DNA of 47,819 nt from Chromera velia (Eukaryota; Sar; Chromeraceae): contig JAHBMJ010000153.1 of NCBI GenBank assembly GCA_018398765.1, positions 7,501-55,319 on the forward strand, written 5' to 3'. Numbering within the stretch: position 1 is the first letter of the stretch; every line of letters starts with the position of its first letter. Below are positions 24,120 through 35,848 of this stretch, in pieces. Below the pieces are notes generated by a model, which was given only the letters and a program-made list of their open reading frames with translations, made no database searches and had not been told where the DNA came from. A program made the position numbers and the translations under genes.

Positions 24120-24230
24120 CTATTTCTGCGTCCAGCTGAAAGGATTGTTCCTTGGCATGATGACGATGCCTGCTTCAACCGCAACATACCCCTGCAAAAG
24201 CGTACATCACTCACACGCACACGCACACGC

Positions 24231-24285
<55 letters not shown>

Positions 24286-25946
24286 TCAGGGAGGCGGCAG
24301 GTGGAGAGGAAACGATGTAATTTGCATTCAGACAATTCGAACGCGCAAGCAATTTCGCAAATACACGGGAAAACAATAACCACGCCAAATCCCCTCAAAT
24401 TTCAGAACTTTGCTTGCACTTGCCTTTCCCCCCCCCGTTTCTTGACCTCTCATTGTCCCCTGACGGGAATTTCTGGACACTTCTGTAGCGCTGCAATGAC
24501 TGTTCATCCACTGCTGTCTTTTTCGCCCCAACCAGATTCCCTCGCCCCCGTTTCTTTATTTCTTCCAAACTGCCCCAAATGATTCCCTCGGTCCGTTCTT
24601 TCCTCACTCACTTCCCCTTTCCTTCCACCCCTGACAGATAGGCAGATAGACAGACTGACTTTCATGAAGTTGGCGTCGATGAGGGCACAGACGATGGAAA
24701 GGATCTCGTCCGGATCTACCGCCTCGATCGGCTGCTGCCACTTGACGGCGCTGTGCAGGTACGAGAGCGGAATGAAGTTCGGTTTGATGTCCGCAGCAGG
24801 GTCGACTTTGCCAGACGTTGCCCACTTCTCCCACCGTCGGTGCCTGCGTGAGGACATCAAGAGGCAGGGCACCAAAGAGACAGACAAGCAGGAGCCACGG
24901 TAGACAGACAGAGAGATTCTAATGGGATGGCTGTCTGGCCAGGGAGGCATACAGGAAGGGACCGACGAGGCCCGATGCATTCTGTATCGCTTGTACGAGT
25001 TTTTCTGTCGTCACTTTCTTTCTATCGTCCTCGTTCCTTGATTTCTTTCTGGGCTTGCGTCATCGTCTGCCATACATGTCCTGATGAAGATGGACGCATA
25101 AATAATGGGATCACTTCACATTTGGACTAGAAACGGGGAGGGAAAGAGCATATGCAAAGACAAAGACCCATCCCCATTCGTAGACATTCAGACAACACAA
25201 GGAAAATTACTTTTCGACGATGACAACAAAGAGAGCTTTTTTTGTATCCACATGCAAACACTGACGCGAGGAAAAACAGTCTTTTGTAGACATTCGTGAT
25301 CGTCATCTCGGCAGGGAGCAAAATCTCTGGCCTCATCAGGGAGACTACAGCAGGATCTCTCTGCAGTCACTCAGCTCAGGAAAAGAAGGAATAGAAGGAG
25401 GGATGAATGAAAAGAGGGACGGGGGTCTCCGAGCAGTCAGGAGTGGAAATCCTCAAGCAAGCAAGCAAGAAAGGAAACGAAAGACATACAATGTGCATTC
25501 CCCTATTGCATCATCTCTCCAACCTTCTTCCCTCGGTCCTCTCCTTCCCTGTCTGATTTGCTTCTCTTGCATGGCATCTGCACGATGTCACTCGCTTGAA
25601 GGGGAATCATCTGATCTGCTCAAATACTTGTCCAAAGGGCTGGGCGAGACGGCTGTATGGAACATCTTCGTGGCACTACATTGTACGCGTGTTCGTGAAT
25701 GTTTTGGTCTGTCTTCGTCTGGAATGAGACACACGGGGACCACATAAACCAAAAGAAACAGAGGGGCGACAGCAAGAAGCAAAATGTGCAGAAGAGAAGA
25801 AGGAAGGACACAGAAATCAATCCGACCATTGTCATCTGCCAGAGAGTGACGTTGCCGAGCCGTACTGCTGTCGCAAGAGGGATCAGGTGCCTCAGCCTGC
25901 GCGCACGCCCGCACGCACACACATGCACACACACACACACACACAT

Positions 25947-25977
<31 letters not shown>

Positions 25978-25986
25978 CAGACAGAC

Positions 25987-26026
<40 letters not shown>

Positions 26027-26512
26027 GCGTCAGCGACACCGGTAATCTCTTCTTCTCCGTATTTTCCAAATGGAGGCACAGACAGACAGACAGGCAGATA
26101 GGCAGGCAGGAGGAGAAACCAACAGACAGAAAAAGAGACTCCAGAGACCCTTATTTCTCTACCGACTGCCTACGTACCCGTATTCTTCTAGGAGCCCCTC
26201 GGGGGGTGAACAGTCCAACCTCAAGCGAACGATGACGAGGCACTCCAGAATTCGTCTGCATCCAGAGAGACAGCAGAGACGGCGGACAGAAAGACAGAGG
26301 GACAGACGATGCTTCGAGAAGGGGAAAACATCGGACGTGGAGAGAGCACGCACGATCCTTCCCATCAATAAAAAAGGAAAACATAATTTCCTCCTTTCTG
26401 TCGTTCTTTACTTCATCGCCTCCTTCCTTCTTTCTCTTCTTCCTTCCCCCCGCCCCTTTTTCTTAAGATCTTTCTTCCTTCCTTACTTCCTTCCTTTCTT
26501 TCTTTCTTTCTT

Positions 26513-26551
<39 letters not shown>

Positions 26552-26652
26552 TCTTTCTTTTGTTCTTTCTCTTGTTCCTTCCCCCCGTCTCTTTTTCTCA
26601 AGATCTTTCTTTCTTTCTTTCTTTCTTGCTTTCTTTCTTCCTTCCTTCCTTC

Positions 26653-26683
<31 letters not shown>

Positions 26684-29600
26684 TGTTCTTTCTCTTCTTC
26701 CTTCCCCTCATCTCTTTTTCTCAAGATCTTTCTTTCTTCCTTTCTTCCTTCCTTCTTTCCTTCCTTTTTCTCTGTGTCCACGCTGTCACGCGTGACGGCG
26801 ACGCACCTTTTCATTCCTACTGCGTCCTTTCTGCACTGCTTGAACGCTTCTGTCAGGTTTTTGTTGGCCTGCAAAAACGTTGAAGGAAGAAGGAAGGAAG
26901 GAAGGAATGAAGCAGGTATTCACACACGACTGCCTGTCTAATCGCTCCTGCGCCCTTACTCTCCTTGTTCCCCCCCTTCCCCCAACTCCTCTAGTTTCAA
27001 GAAAAGCCGCGGAGACGGACACCGTGCTCGAATTCTCTCTTTTGTCTGTCTTATTCATGGGGCAGCCTGACACACGGCAAGGCAGAGAGATTCCAATAGG
27101 AGAGCAAAAGAAGAAGCAAAAGCGTTACAGAGACACAGAATAGATGAATGAAAGCAACTTTCCAATGAATGATTTTGTGCAGCAGCGCTAAAAATACCAC
27201 GGGAAAGAAACGCAGGGCTTGTGAGCACACAAAGCGCACAGAGAGGTCAGGCCGTGGCCGGCCATTCCTATCTGTCCTCTCCCCAAAGAAAAGACACTCC
27301 AATGATTGCATAAAGAACCAACGGACATCTGAGAAGTATTCCATCATCATGTCATTGCGACCCCTGTTGAACAGGAAGGAAATCTGCACGGGCAGCAGAT
27401 TCAAAGGAGACAGACAGATGAGTCACTTGTTTTGGCTGAGTTCATACATGGACATACACAAGCATGCATGCATGCATCCATTTGTCCAGAAGTGAAAAGG
27501 GCTAATCGATGCCTCTCTACTGACAGACAAAGCAAGGCAAAGTAAAGCAACGCAAAGTATAAGCCGGCGGGGACGATGCAGATCAGCAGACGGGGGGGCA
27601 ACATGAGAGCGAGAGCCAGGAAGGAAGGAAATTGGGGAGACACGAGCGACGGGCTCACTCAGAGAAAGAGAGGGGTCGACAGTTCCCTTTTCGTTCACCT
27701 TCCTCTTTGTTCGAATCTGCACTCCCTTCCTCCCTCCCTCCCTGGCTGACCTCTGCCCCCTTCGGGAGATTCATTCGGTCAATGTACATGTTTTCCCTGC
27801 AGTAGGTGACGGCAAGCAAACAAGAGATTTGACGCACGACATATCGACAAGCAAACATGAGAAAGAACGACCGAGGAGCCTCAGACACACGAATGAAAAA
27901 CTCGACTGACCTTTGTTTGAGAAACATCCCCGACTGTCCATATGCCCCCAACTGCACACATTCAGGTGTGTGGGTCAACAAAAAAAAAAAAGAGAAACAA
28001 GCAGGTTTTGTTTGTTGACTTGTCTTCCATCTGCAGGTGTCCAAATCCAAAGCTGCTGGCCATCCGTCGGAGGGCACGAAGATGAGCGGCCGCTTTGAGA
28101 TTCAAGTAGAAGTTATTAATACATCCAGCACAGAGGCAGCCCCACTGGCAAACTAATGCCGCTTCTTCGAGTTATGCATACAAACCGAGCAAACAAGAAG
28201 GGAAAGCCAGATAAGGGGACCACAATGCTCTCTCGAACAAATCGACAGATCGGTTACTGTTGCGGGACTGTCTCTTTTGCTCCTTCTCATCCATCATGCA
28301 TCCCGCTCACATTCCTTCCTTAGTTATTTCCTGACTGACTGACTGACTGACTGACGGTTGAGAACAAATCGAGAATGTTCGCCAGCACCACCACCGTGGC
28401 TGCACAAAATCCAATCCAAAAAAGAGAACGCATAGGGCAGGTGTCTGATAAGCCTCCCCTTGTGACGTTTTTTGTTTCACTTACTTTCTCTTCCCCCCCG
28501 AACCTCAAATCTCTCCCGCCTGCTGCCTGGGTGTCTGACCATCAGGATATCTCGTTTGGTGACCTAGAGTCAATCAGGTCCCTCGATCACTTCACCCATA
28601 CGGGAACCGCACGAGAAAACCAAATGAGACAGGAGCACAAGATCTCACGCGCAAAAGTCATACAGAGAGACCGGCAGGCAGAGTAAATTAGTACGCAACC
28701 CCCGGACATGCTCATCCGACCGCAAATCTCCATTCACAGAAGAAACAAACATCTCTACATACATCCCACTCTCTTACCGGCCTATACACAGAGAAACAGA
28801 GGCGAAGGAAGCCAACTGACTGACTGGCATGAGTATAGTTTCTATCTCCCGGCCTTGCTGCCTGTGCCATGCATTTCCGCAGAGGGGTGATCATCGACTC
28901 CGCCCTCTCGACAGACATTCCCTGACCCCCCGAATCGTCCCCTTCCTCCCCCCCGTCTTCCTCCTGTGTTTGCTTCGATGAAATCGCCTGCAAGCTTGCA
29001 CAAATGCACAATCATCATTTGTAAATTAAAACTAGTTTTCACGTATGCACTGAATGTTTGCAACGCAGTGTGATGACCCCCCGCTTTTGGTCTTCTCGTT
29101 CCTTGTACAAGGTCCCCTCTGGGGAGTGGGCAACTTTCTTTCTTTCTTTCTTTTCTTTCTCCTTTTCTGCCCCCCTGCACGTCTCACCTGGAGTCCCGTC
29201 TTTTTGAGGACATGCACCAGAGTAACGAAAACCTTCACTGGCCACTTGTCATTTTCGGTCATCGTCATGGCGTGCCATTTCCTGAGGGGCGACAGCGGGG
29301 GAAGAGACGCACGCCCACACAATTGAGGGTAGACACACAAGGGACAAAACACGCACACGCATGATCGGGGACGGGGCAGACTGACCAGAAGAGAAAGCGG
29401 CATACTTCTGATCTGAACCTTTCCGCTCGGTCACTTGTCTTCTTTGTGAAGAAAAATTGAACCAAGACACCGGTCGACACCACGACTGGCAGAAAAGAGA
29501 GAGGAACCAATAAATAAGCTGCTGACAACATTGAAACCCCAGGCCTGAATGCACTTTCTTTAACCGTCCAAAAGGACCTCTCTTACAGGCAAATAAGTAC

Positions 29601-30195
29601 AAAAAAAGGCAGCAGGCAGATAAACATACAGAGAGGAGAGAGAGGGTGAAGAGAAAGAGAGAGGGAAAATACGCCGACAGACTCACTCCAGAGCGCTTCC
29701 TGCTGCTCGTGTTGCTCGTTCAGGCATCAGCCTCCTCCCCTGTTTGACATAACCCTGCCACTCCACCAGAAATTGTACGTACTCCTTCAGAAAGTCAGCG
29801 TATGTGCCCCCGATCTGAAGCGCTTCCCTTGACTGCAAGCAAAATGGAGTCACAAAAGAAAGTGCGGGTCAGGGACAGCTGAATAAAGAAGTCACTCGAG
29901 GAGCAAGCCGTCAACGTCCAGAACCACAGAAAAAATTTCATGCCAAGATCTGTGCGGGGATGCGACTACCTCCTCAGAGAGAAGAGACGGCTTCCTGCCG
30001 GAGGAGACGGATAGCGGGAAGAAGCTGACACCAACTCACCCCCTTTTCGGGCGATATCTCATCCAGCTGAGAAATTGCGTTCGGCTCCCTCTTGAAGGGG
30101 TCGAGCAGGGAGCAGAGGCTCGCGTCATCTTGGCTTTCAATGCATGTCCGGATTTGGACGAGAAACTGCTTCACGGTTCGTCCTGACGACCGCAT
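24120..30195 (-). CDS. PCID2/Thp1 homologue, PCI-domain subunit of TREX-2
   Basis: Fifteen exons join in phase: 30195-30040, 29832-29687, 29281-29188, 28987-28825, 28399-28356, 27951-27911, 27796-27751, 27383-27327, 26868-26807, 26255-26178, 25896-25827, 25675-25628, 25360-25266, 24843-24660 and 24191-24120 (TAG). They give 451 residues, a little over the family's usual 400. PCID2/Thp1 binds Sac3/GANP in TREX-2 at nuclear pores and helps export mRNA. Evidence: collinear family-like segments such as ISFLFNRGRND, RRILECLVIVRLRLD, LRHLIPLATAVRLGN and the winged-helix part EAVDPDEILSIVCALIDANF, then GYVAVEAGIVIMPRNNPFSW, matching the family ending in which an Asn-Pro-Phe follows the last beta hairpin. 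From GRND to the conserved hydrophobic strand the spacing matches the human protein as I recall it. An acidic Gly-rich insert (EEDGGEEGDDSGGQG) is lineage-specific. Several exons are only 41-57 nt. The start is the first ATG and opens a family-like N-terminus (TVKQFLVQIRTCIESQDDAS). Confidence 0.92.
24211..24285 (-). repeat. (CT)n-(GT)n tract before the last PCID2 exon
   Basis: Read on the coding minus strand, CT units run into GT and GTGTGC units about 20 bases before the TTTTGCAG acceptor of exon 24191-24120. Confidence 0.9.
25911..26023 (-). repeat. (CT)n/(GT)n tract before PCID2 exon 11
   Basis: On the minus strand, two CT blocks split by CTGT repeats are followed by GT units, GCGTGCGGGCGTGCGCGCAG and the acceptor of exon 25896-25827. 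No other pyrimidine tract is available for this acceptor. Confidence 0.9.
26394..26770 (+). repeat. CTTT/TTCC minisatellite in a PCID2 intron
   Basis: Three related blocks, each built from TTTTTCTCAAGATC (TTAAGATC in the first) followed by CTTT/TTCC runs, recur roughly every 120 bp (about 26459, 26590 and 26715). On the transcribed minus strand this is purine-rich, unlike most intron repeats here. Confidence 0.85.
28331..28355 (-). repeat. (GTCA)n array beginning at a 5' splice site
   Basis: On the minus strand, exon 28399-28356 ends TCAACC and the intron begins with six GTCA units. The chosen donor is the first GT, because only it keeps phase zero with the next exon. Shorter GTCAGTCA doublets sit at several other donors in this window. 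Confidence 0.8.
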
Positions 30196-32316
30196 GGTGA
30201 TACGATCAAGTGCAGAGACAGTTACGAGACGGGAAGAAACCGGTGCTGCCTGTTTTTTCTAGTCTTGCTTTTGCGTAACGGACCAATCCTGAAACCCATC
30301 ACAAACTCACAGTTGCTGTAGTCGCAGCACTAAGGTGATCGATCCAGAGGGAATCTTTTTGCGATCACCTCTGTCGATTTTTGTGACTTTCTCCGAAGGA
30401 GACTGAATGATTGTCGGTAGCAGAACTTTGACAGTGATCCTGGCCACGATCGAAGCCTGACGTCGTGACGGGTGAATGCAGTGCTGCTTGTACCTCTGCA
30501 CTTCTCACAATTTCGAAATGTCGATATAAGTCCTGCTTCCAGATGGCTCCATGGTCGATTTCAGGGCATCTCCTGCCAAGTTTGTGTACTTCGCCGCTGC
30601 TGTACTACCCATTTAGGAATTGTTTGGTAAGTGCCCCCCGCTTCGCTTTCCGGGGCCATGTGGGTTGCGTTTTCTAAGTGCCTCATGCACGCTACGCTTT
30701 CCGGGGCCGTGCATGCATCTGACGCACTCCGTGCGAATGGCCCGGAAAGCGAAATTTATTCTTGTTGCCCCCGCTTTAAATTTGGAAAGTGCCTCCTCAG
30801 CTGAATTATCTTTCCGGGGCCGAGCTTGGCGTGCGTCAGATCTTCCTGTAAACGTCGGACGCAGCCATCCGTGTGGTCTGGGGGGGTGTAATTTTTGTTA
30901 AGTACCCTCTCAGCTTTGCTTTCCGGGCCATGCATACCATGTTAGATTTGACGCACTCCGTGTGAATGGTCCGGAAAGCGAAATGTATTCTTGTTGCTCC
31001 TGCTTTAAATTTGGAAAGTGCCTCCTCAGCTGAATTATCTTTCCGGGGCCGAGCTTGGTGTGCATCAAATCTTCCTATAAACGTTGGACGCATGCATCCG
31101 TGTGGTCTGGGGGAGTGCAATTTTTGTTATCTGACGCACTCCATGCGAATGGCCTGGAATTAAAGGGAAATTTATTCTTGTTGCCCCTGCTTTAAATTTG
31201 GAAAGTGCCTCCTCAGCTGAATTGTCTTTCCGGGGCTGAGCTTGGTGTGCGTCAAATCTTCGTGTAAACGTCGGATGCATGCATCCGTGGGGTCTGGGGG
31301 GATGCAATTTTTGTTAAGTACCCTCTCAGCTTCGCTTTCCGGGCCATGCATGCCATATTAGATTTGATGCACTCCGTGCGAATGGCCCAGAAAGTGAAAT
31401 GTATTCTTGTTGTTCCTGCTTTAAATTTGGAAAGTGCCTCCTCAGCTTACCTCAGCTGAATTGTCTTTCCGAGGCCGAGCTTGGCGTGCGTCAAATCTTC
31501 CTGTAAACGTCGGATGCATACATCCATGTGGTCTGGGGGAGTGCAATTTTTGTTATCTGACGCACTCCGTGCGAATGACCCGGAAAGCGTAAAATTTATT
31601 CTTGTTGCCCTTGCTTTAAATTTGGAAAGTGCCTCCTCAGCTGAATTATCTTTCTGGGGCCGAGCTTGGCGTGCATCAGATCTTCCTGTAAACGTTGAAC
31701 ACAGCCATCCGTGTGGTCTGGAGGGTGTATTTTTTGTTAAGTGCCCTCTCAGCTTCGCTTTCCAGGCCATCTGACGCACTCCGTGCGAATGGCCCGGAAT
31801 TAAAGGGAAATTTATTTTTGTTGCCCCTGCTTTAAATTTGGAAAGTGCCTCTTCAGCTGAATTATCTTTCCGGGGCCGAGCTTGGCGTGCATCAAATCTT
31901 CCTGTAAACGTCGGACGCATGCATCCGTGTGGTCTGGGGGGGTGCAATTTTTGTTTAAGTGCCCTCTCAGCTTCGCTTTCCGGGCCAAGTGCCCTCTCAG
32001 CTTCGCTTTCCGGGCCATTATTAGCGCGAGACATGCGGAGACGGACAAGTTTGGTCCATACACGTCCATACTCAGCTTCTCGCAGATTCTCGCAGTGACT
32101 GAAACGAGCCATGACGAGCCTTGACTTTTGTGCAGCACCACCAGCAGAGAACGACATGAATGTTTTTTTCTGACCACTGAAGTATGCAGGGTCACCGTCA
32201 AGTCAAGAACAGCCGAGACCAGACTGTCTCCGAAACGAGCCGTCATAGTTCTTCCTGAAAGGTTTCACCTTCCGTCAACTCCGACCTCAGTGTTTCCCGT
32301 CCTTTCGCCCCCCATT
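30196..32316. promoter_or_regulatory. Divergent intergenic region between the PCID2-like and ADP-ribosyltransferase genes
   Basis: The two genes start 2.1 kb apart and point away from each other, so both promoters should lie here. About two thirds is occupied by the six-copy repeat at 30640-32015. The outer parts (30196-30600 and 32030-32316) are single-copy. No core promoter element could be named with confidence. Confidence 0.5.
30640..32015 (+). repeat. Six tandem copies of a 187-229 bp repeat
   Basis: Each copy holds the landmarks GACGCACTCCGTGCGAATGG, ATTCTTGTTGCCCCTGCTTT, GAAAGTGCCTCCTCAGCTGA and CGGGGCCGAGCTTGGCGTGC, and ends near a GGTCTGGGGG run. The landmark ATTCTTGTTG (ATTTTTGTTG in the last copy) lies at 30758, 30987, 31174, 31403, 31598 and 31814. 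Copies alternate in length because a module of about 40 bp (CCCTCTCAGCTTCGCTTTCC) is present in some and missing or duplicated in others. The minus-strand open frame across it is a by-product of the repeat. Confidence 0.9.
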
Positions 32317-32823
32317 ATGGATCCGACTGGTGGAAAGGCTAGCGGCAAAGCTGTCTCCTGCGCAGTGCCCAATGCGAACGACCCAGAGTCGAAAGACGCA
32401 AAGCGCATTATAGAATTTCTGAAAGAGAAGGAGAACTCCGTTTATATTTTTGAGAGGATGCAGGAGGACCAAGTCCGAGGGGAATACTTCCTCGACGCTG
32501 CCTGCCTCCCCCACACAAGGGTGTCCTGGCAGGAGTTCAACGCCCAAAGTGTGCCTGTCCCCCCTGTGTGCTCCGGAGACCCGGCCTCGTTCGACACCAT
32601 GTGCTCGCTCCTTCAAGCATCCTTCAAGGAAAATGGGGTGAATCTTCGCTTCGTCGATGGCAACCGAACTCAGAGACTGGGCACTGACATCAACACTGCG
32701 TTGACGATGACAAGAGAGGGTGAGGCGCCATCTCTCGTTCTCCGGCTCAGAGACACTGAGAGACTGGGAAAATCCTCCCGCGTCACATCATTCTGCACAC
32801 AGACAGACAGACAGACAGACAGG

Positions 32824-32895
<72 letters not shown>

Positions 32896-34409
32896 GCCAC
32901 AGAGAGAGAGACATACTGCGAGTGACGCGGCGCTCATTCGTCACTTGCAGCCATGATGCAGAAACCGATGAATGAATAGGTGTTCGAATGAATGCAAGGT
33001 CGGCTGCACGGTATGTCTCAAATAAACCGCATGCAGCGCATTCGGTCATGGACGCGTAGGCAGGCAGGAGGGGGGCAAGTAGGAAAAGGGATCTTCTGCA
33101 GATGGATTCGTTTCGCGGGCCTTGCTCTACGTGATGATCTGGAGAACGAAGCAACGCACTGATTCAACTCTACTGACTGACTGACTGACTGACTGACCGC
33201 ACTCGTCCCGTGGGAGGTCCTCGCAGTCACCGTTCTCCTTGCAGCAAGCACCCGAGCAGGCGGCGGCGTCACAGTGCTTCCCGTCGCCCTTGTAGAGGCC
33301 GGATACATCCTGTACGCAAAGCCAACCCCTGGATCTGCTAATGGAGGACTAGAGAAGTCTCTGCTCCCTCACACCACACAGAAAGGCAATGAAGAAAGGG
33401 TGTCTTCATTCCCCTCTGAGCTTCGCAACGACATTGCCACCCTGAATGCCGCCCTCCTGATCGATGCCACTCATCCTGTCCTGGAGGACGTCAAGACTCG
33501 ACTTGCAGATGTCCACGGCGTTTCTCCCCAACAGGTGAACTTGATCAGAGTTTTTGAAGGGTCGAGCTGCTTCGAGTACACAGTTCTGGACCTTCCACAG
33601 GAGCGCATCTTTGAGGGGATTCGAGATGGCCACCTGATTCGACAGCTCAGGTCCAAATTCGACGGTTTCTTCCAGCTAAAAATTCACCCGCTGTTCTTCG
33701 GATGCGATCTGGACATCAACCTCTTCGACCAGCGCGGTCACAAGAAGAACACGCAGTTCTCCCGAACAACGCCTCAATTGGCCCCCCGAACCAGAAAGCT
33801 GTGTACACCCCCCCCTCAGGGTACTGCCGCTTCGGCCTGGAAGTGTTGGACAAGCCCGAGTACGGTGGAAACGCCTGGTTGGAGCCTTTCTCCGTCTCCA
33901 ACCCGAATCTCTGGTGGCGCGCCTTCCATGGGGTGAAGAACGTACAGAGACGCGGTGTGGAGACGTTGACGGCCACTGAGAGGATTGTGAGGGATGGCTT
34001 TTTGCCTTCCAGAACGGGCCGACATGGTCCTGGGGTGTACTGCTCGCCTGACACGAGAGTCGTCCAGCCACACTACGCAGCCAGGCAAACTCTCCAGACC
34101 ATCAGGGGGGCCAAAACGTTTGAGTGGATGTTTCAGGTCAGTCAGGAAACCAAAGAAGGGGGGGGTTGGAAAGGGGGGCTCATTCCGGGAAGATCAAAAG
34201 CTTGCAAGGGGCTGACAGATGCCTGCAGGTTGTGTGGCTCTGCCCTCAGCTTAGCTCATTAATTTGTGTTTTCCTATATCTTTGCTCTCCTGTACGTGCA
34301 GCTTGCTGTCAAACCTGACCCTGCCACCCAGACCGGAACGCCGAATATCTGGCGCGTGAGGGATCCACGAGATATTCGAGCGTACGGGCTCCTTATGCGC
34401 GAAGTGTGA
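32317..34409 (+). CDS. Protein with PARP-like ADP-ribosyltransferase C-terminus
   Basis: Exons are 32317-32719, 33245-33736, 33757-34136 and 34302-34409 (TGA), 460 residues. The 33737-33756 segment must be absent from the message for the frame to continue (see findings). The C-terminal third resembles the ADP-ribosyltransferase fold, whose members transfer ADP-ribose from NAD+ to targets. Seen: WWRAFHG with the predicted NAD-binding His at about 356, then GRHGPGVYCSPDT with the predicted Tyr at about 393 and HYAAR after it, then FEWMFQLAVKP, and a terminal IWRVRDPRDIRAYGLL. The third catalytic residue (Glu in classical PARPs) is not evident, so it may be mono-transferring or inactive. The first 290 residues (starting MDPTGGKASGKAV) are unassigned. 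The ATG at 32317 is the most convincing start; the same frame is open upstream to 32128. Confidence 0.75.
32801..32893 (+). repeat. (ACAG)n-(CA)n microsatellite in intron 1
   Basis: ACAG units are followed by CA units within the 525-bp first intron of the ADP-ribosyltransferase-like gene. A (CTGA)n array at 33173-33198 follows, 46 bases before the acceptor at 33244. Confidence 0.9.
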
Positions 34410-34564
34410 CGCACTGACAGACTGGCTGACCGACTGACCGGGTGACCGACTGACTGACTGCATGGCCGATGATTGTGTGTGGACGGGAAGCCGAAGATTT
34501 CGAAGAACGAAGCAAACAGCTAACAGAGTGCCGAGCACGAGATTCATGCAAAAGACTTGGGTTG

Positions 34565-34759
34565 TCTTTTTTACTTTTTCCTTCCTTCCTTCCTTCCTTC
34601 CTTCCTTTCTTTCTTTTCTTTTCTTCACTCTTTCTTTCATTCGTTCATTCGTTTATTCGTTCGCTTTTTTTTTGTTCTTTCTTTCTTTCTTTTCTTCCTT
34701 CGGTCCTTTCTTCGTTCTCTAGCTTCGTTCTTTTTCTTTTGCTCATTCGTTCTTCATTC

Positions 34760-34822
<63 letters not shown>

Positions 34823-34835
34823 TTTCCCTGCCTCT
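34565..34835 (+). repeat. TTCC/CTTT/(CT)n low-complexity block
   Basis: A pyrimidine-rich block just downstream of the ADP-ribosyltransferase-like gene's stop, with TTCC, TCAT/TCGT and CT runs. Long Phe/Ser frames here are composition artefacts. Confidence 0.9.
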
Positions 34836-34983
34836 GTCCCTCTTTCTCTTCTGTCTCTCTCTGGTTCTCTTTCGTCTCTTCACAATTTCTGTTTTGTGTT
34901 CTGAGACATTTCCTCTCGAGTCGTCTTTCGGTTTTGTCTGGAAATATTCGGAACATGCTGAGCCAGCTTGTACATGCATGCAG

Positions 34984-35813
34984 TTGAGAGAGAATTAATC
35001 AGGATTTAAGACTGATGCACGCAGTGCCACGCACGCAACCTGAGTTCATTCATCTGCAGATTTTTCAGGGGAGTTGTCTGCCTTTTCGCATCTGTTGCGG
35101 CCTCGTGGGGTAGTTAGGGCGGCGTTATGAAGTGAAGCGGCTTCATGCCTGCCTGCTGTCTTGTCTGTGTGTGAATTTTGACTTTCGATCAAGAAAGAGC
35201 AAGTCCATGAGGGAAAATTAAGCTTAACGAATGCGCAAAAGAACGCGTCTGACTCACAGGATCCCAGTATATCGATACCAATCCCAATATAAAGTGTTAA
35301 AATAAAAGATCGAAAGAAAAAAGTCTTTAAAAAAAAACTTAATTGAAAAGAAACTTTAAGAATCGGAAAAAGAAACGAAAATATACAAAATATGTATATA
35401 TATAAAGAATTAAGAAGAAAAAATCAAATAACGAAGCGTACATAGATTATCTTTTATGGATATTACTCTACAAGTGGTTTCGTTTTGATAGAGCTGTTAG
35501 CTAGACTATTAAATATTAGACCAAAGTTAGTCAGTGACACTCAGTGTCACTCAGTGATAGTCTGAATCATAGCTAGAATCATAGTAATTAGGTCACCGTT
35601 CGTTAGAGTTTTAAGCCAGAGCCTTAGTGACGGCTTACCCATGGTGATGATGATGATGATGAGGTTGGATAAACCCCAGGCTAAACCCGGTAGCCATTGT
35701 GTCCCAATGGCTAAGGGCAACCCATGCGTACTATATTCAAAGTTATTTGTTCACGCGACCTAGGCCTGGAGAGGCGATTAATAATGGTTGACACTAGCGG
35801 GCTTACTGGTTTT

Positions 35814-35848
<35 letters not shown>

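Noticed and set aside
29408-29460. Extra PCID2 exon (TKKTSDRAERFRSEVCR)
   Set aside because: Its frame does not fit the two-nucleotide phase left by exon 29832-29687, while joining directly to 29281-29188 is in phase.
32128-32316. N-terminal extension of the ADP-ribosyltransferase-like protein
   Set aside because: The frame is open to an alternative upstream ATG, but the extra residues are unlike the rest and MDPTGGK at 32317 is the better start. Not excluded.
33274-33936. Reading the ADP-ribosyltransferase-like gene as ending at the TGA near 33936
   Set aside because: After about 33757 this frame turns into low-quality Ser/Pro/Thr sequence, while the frame reached by removing 20 nt carries the conserved motifs.
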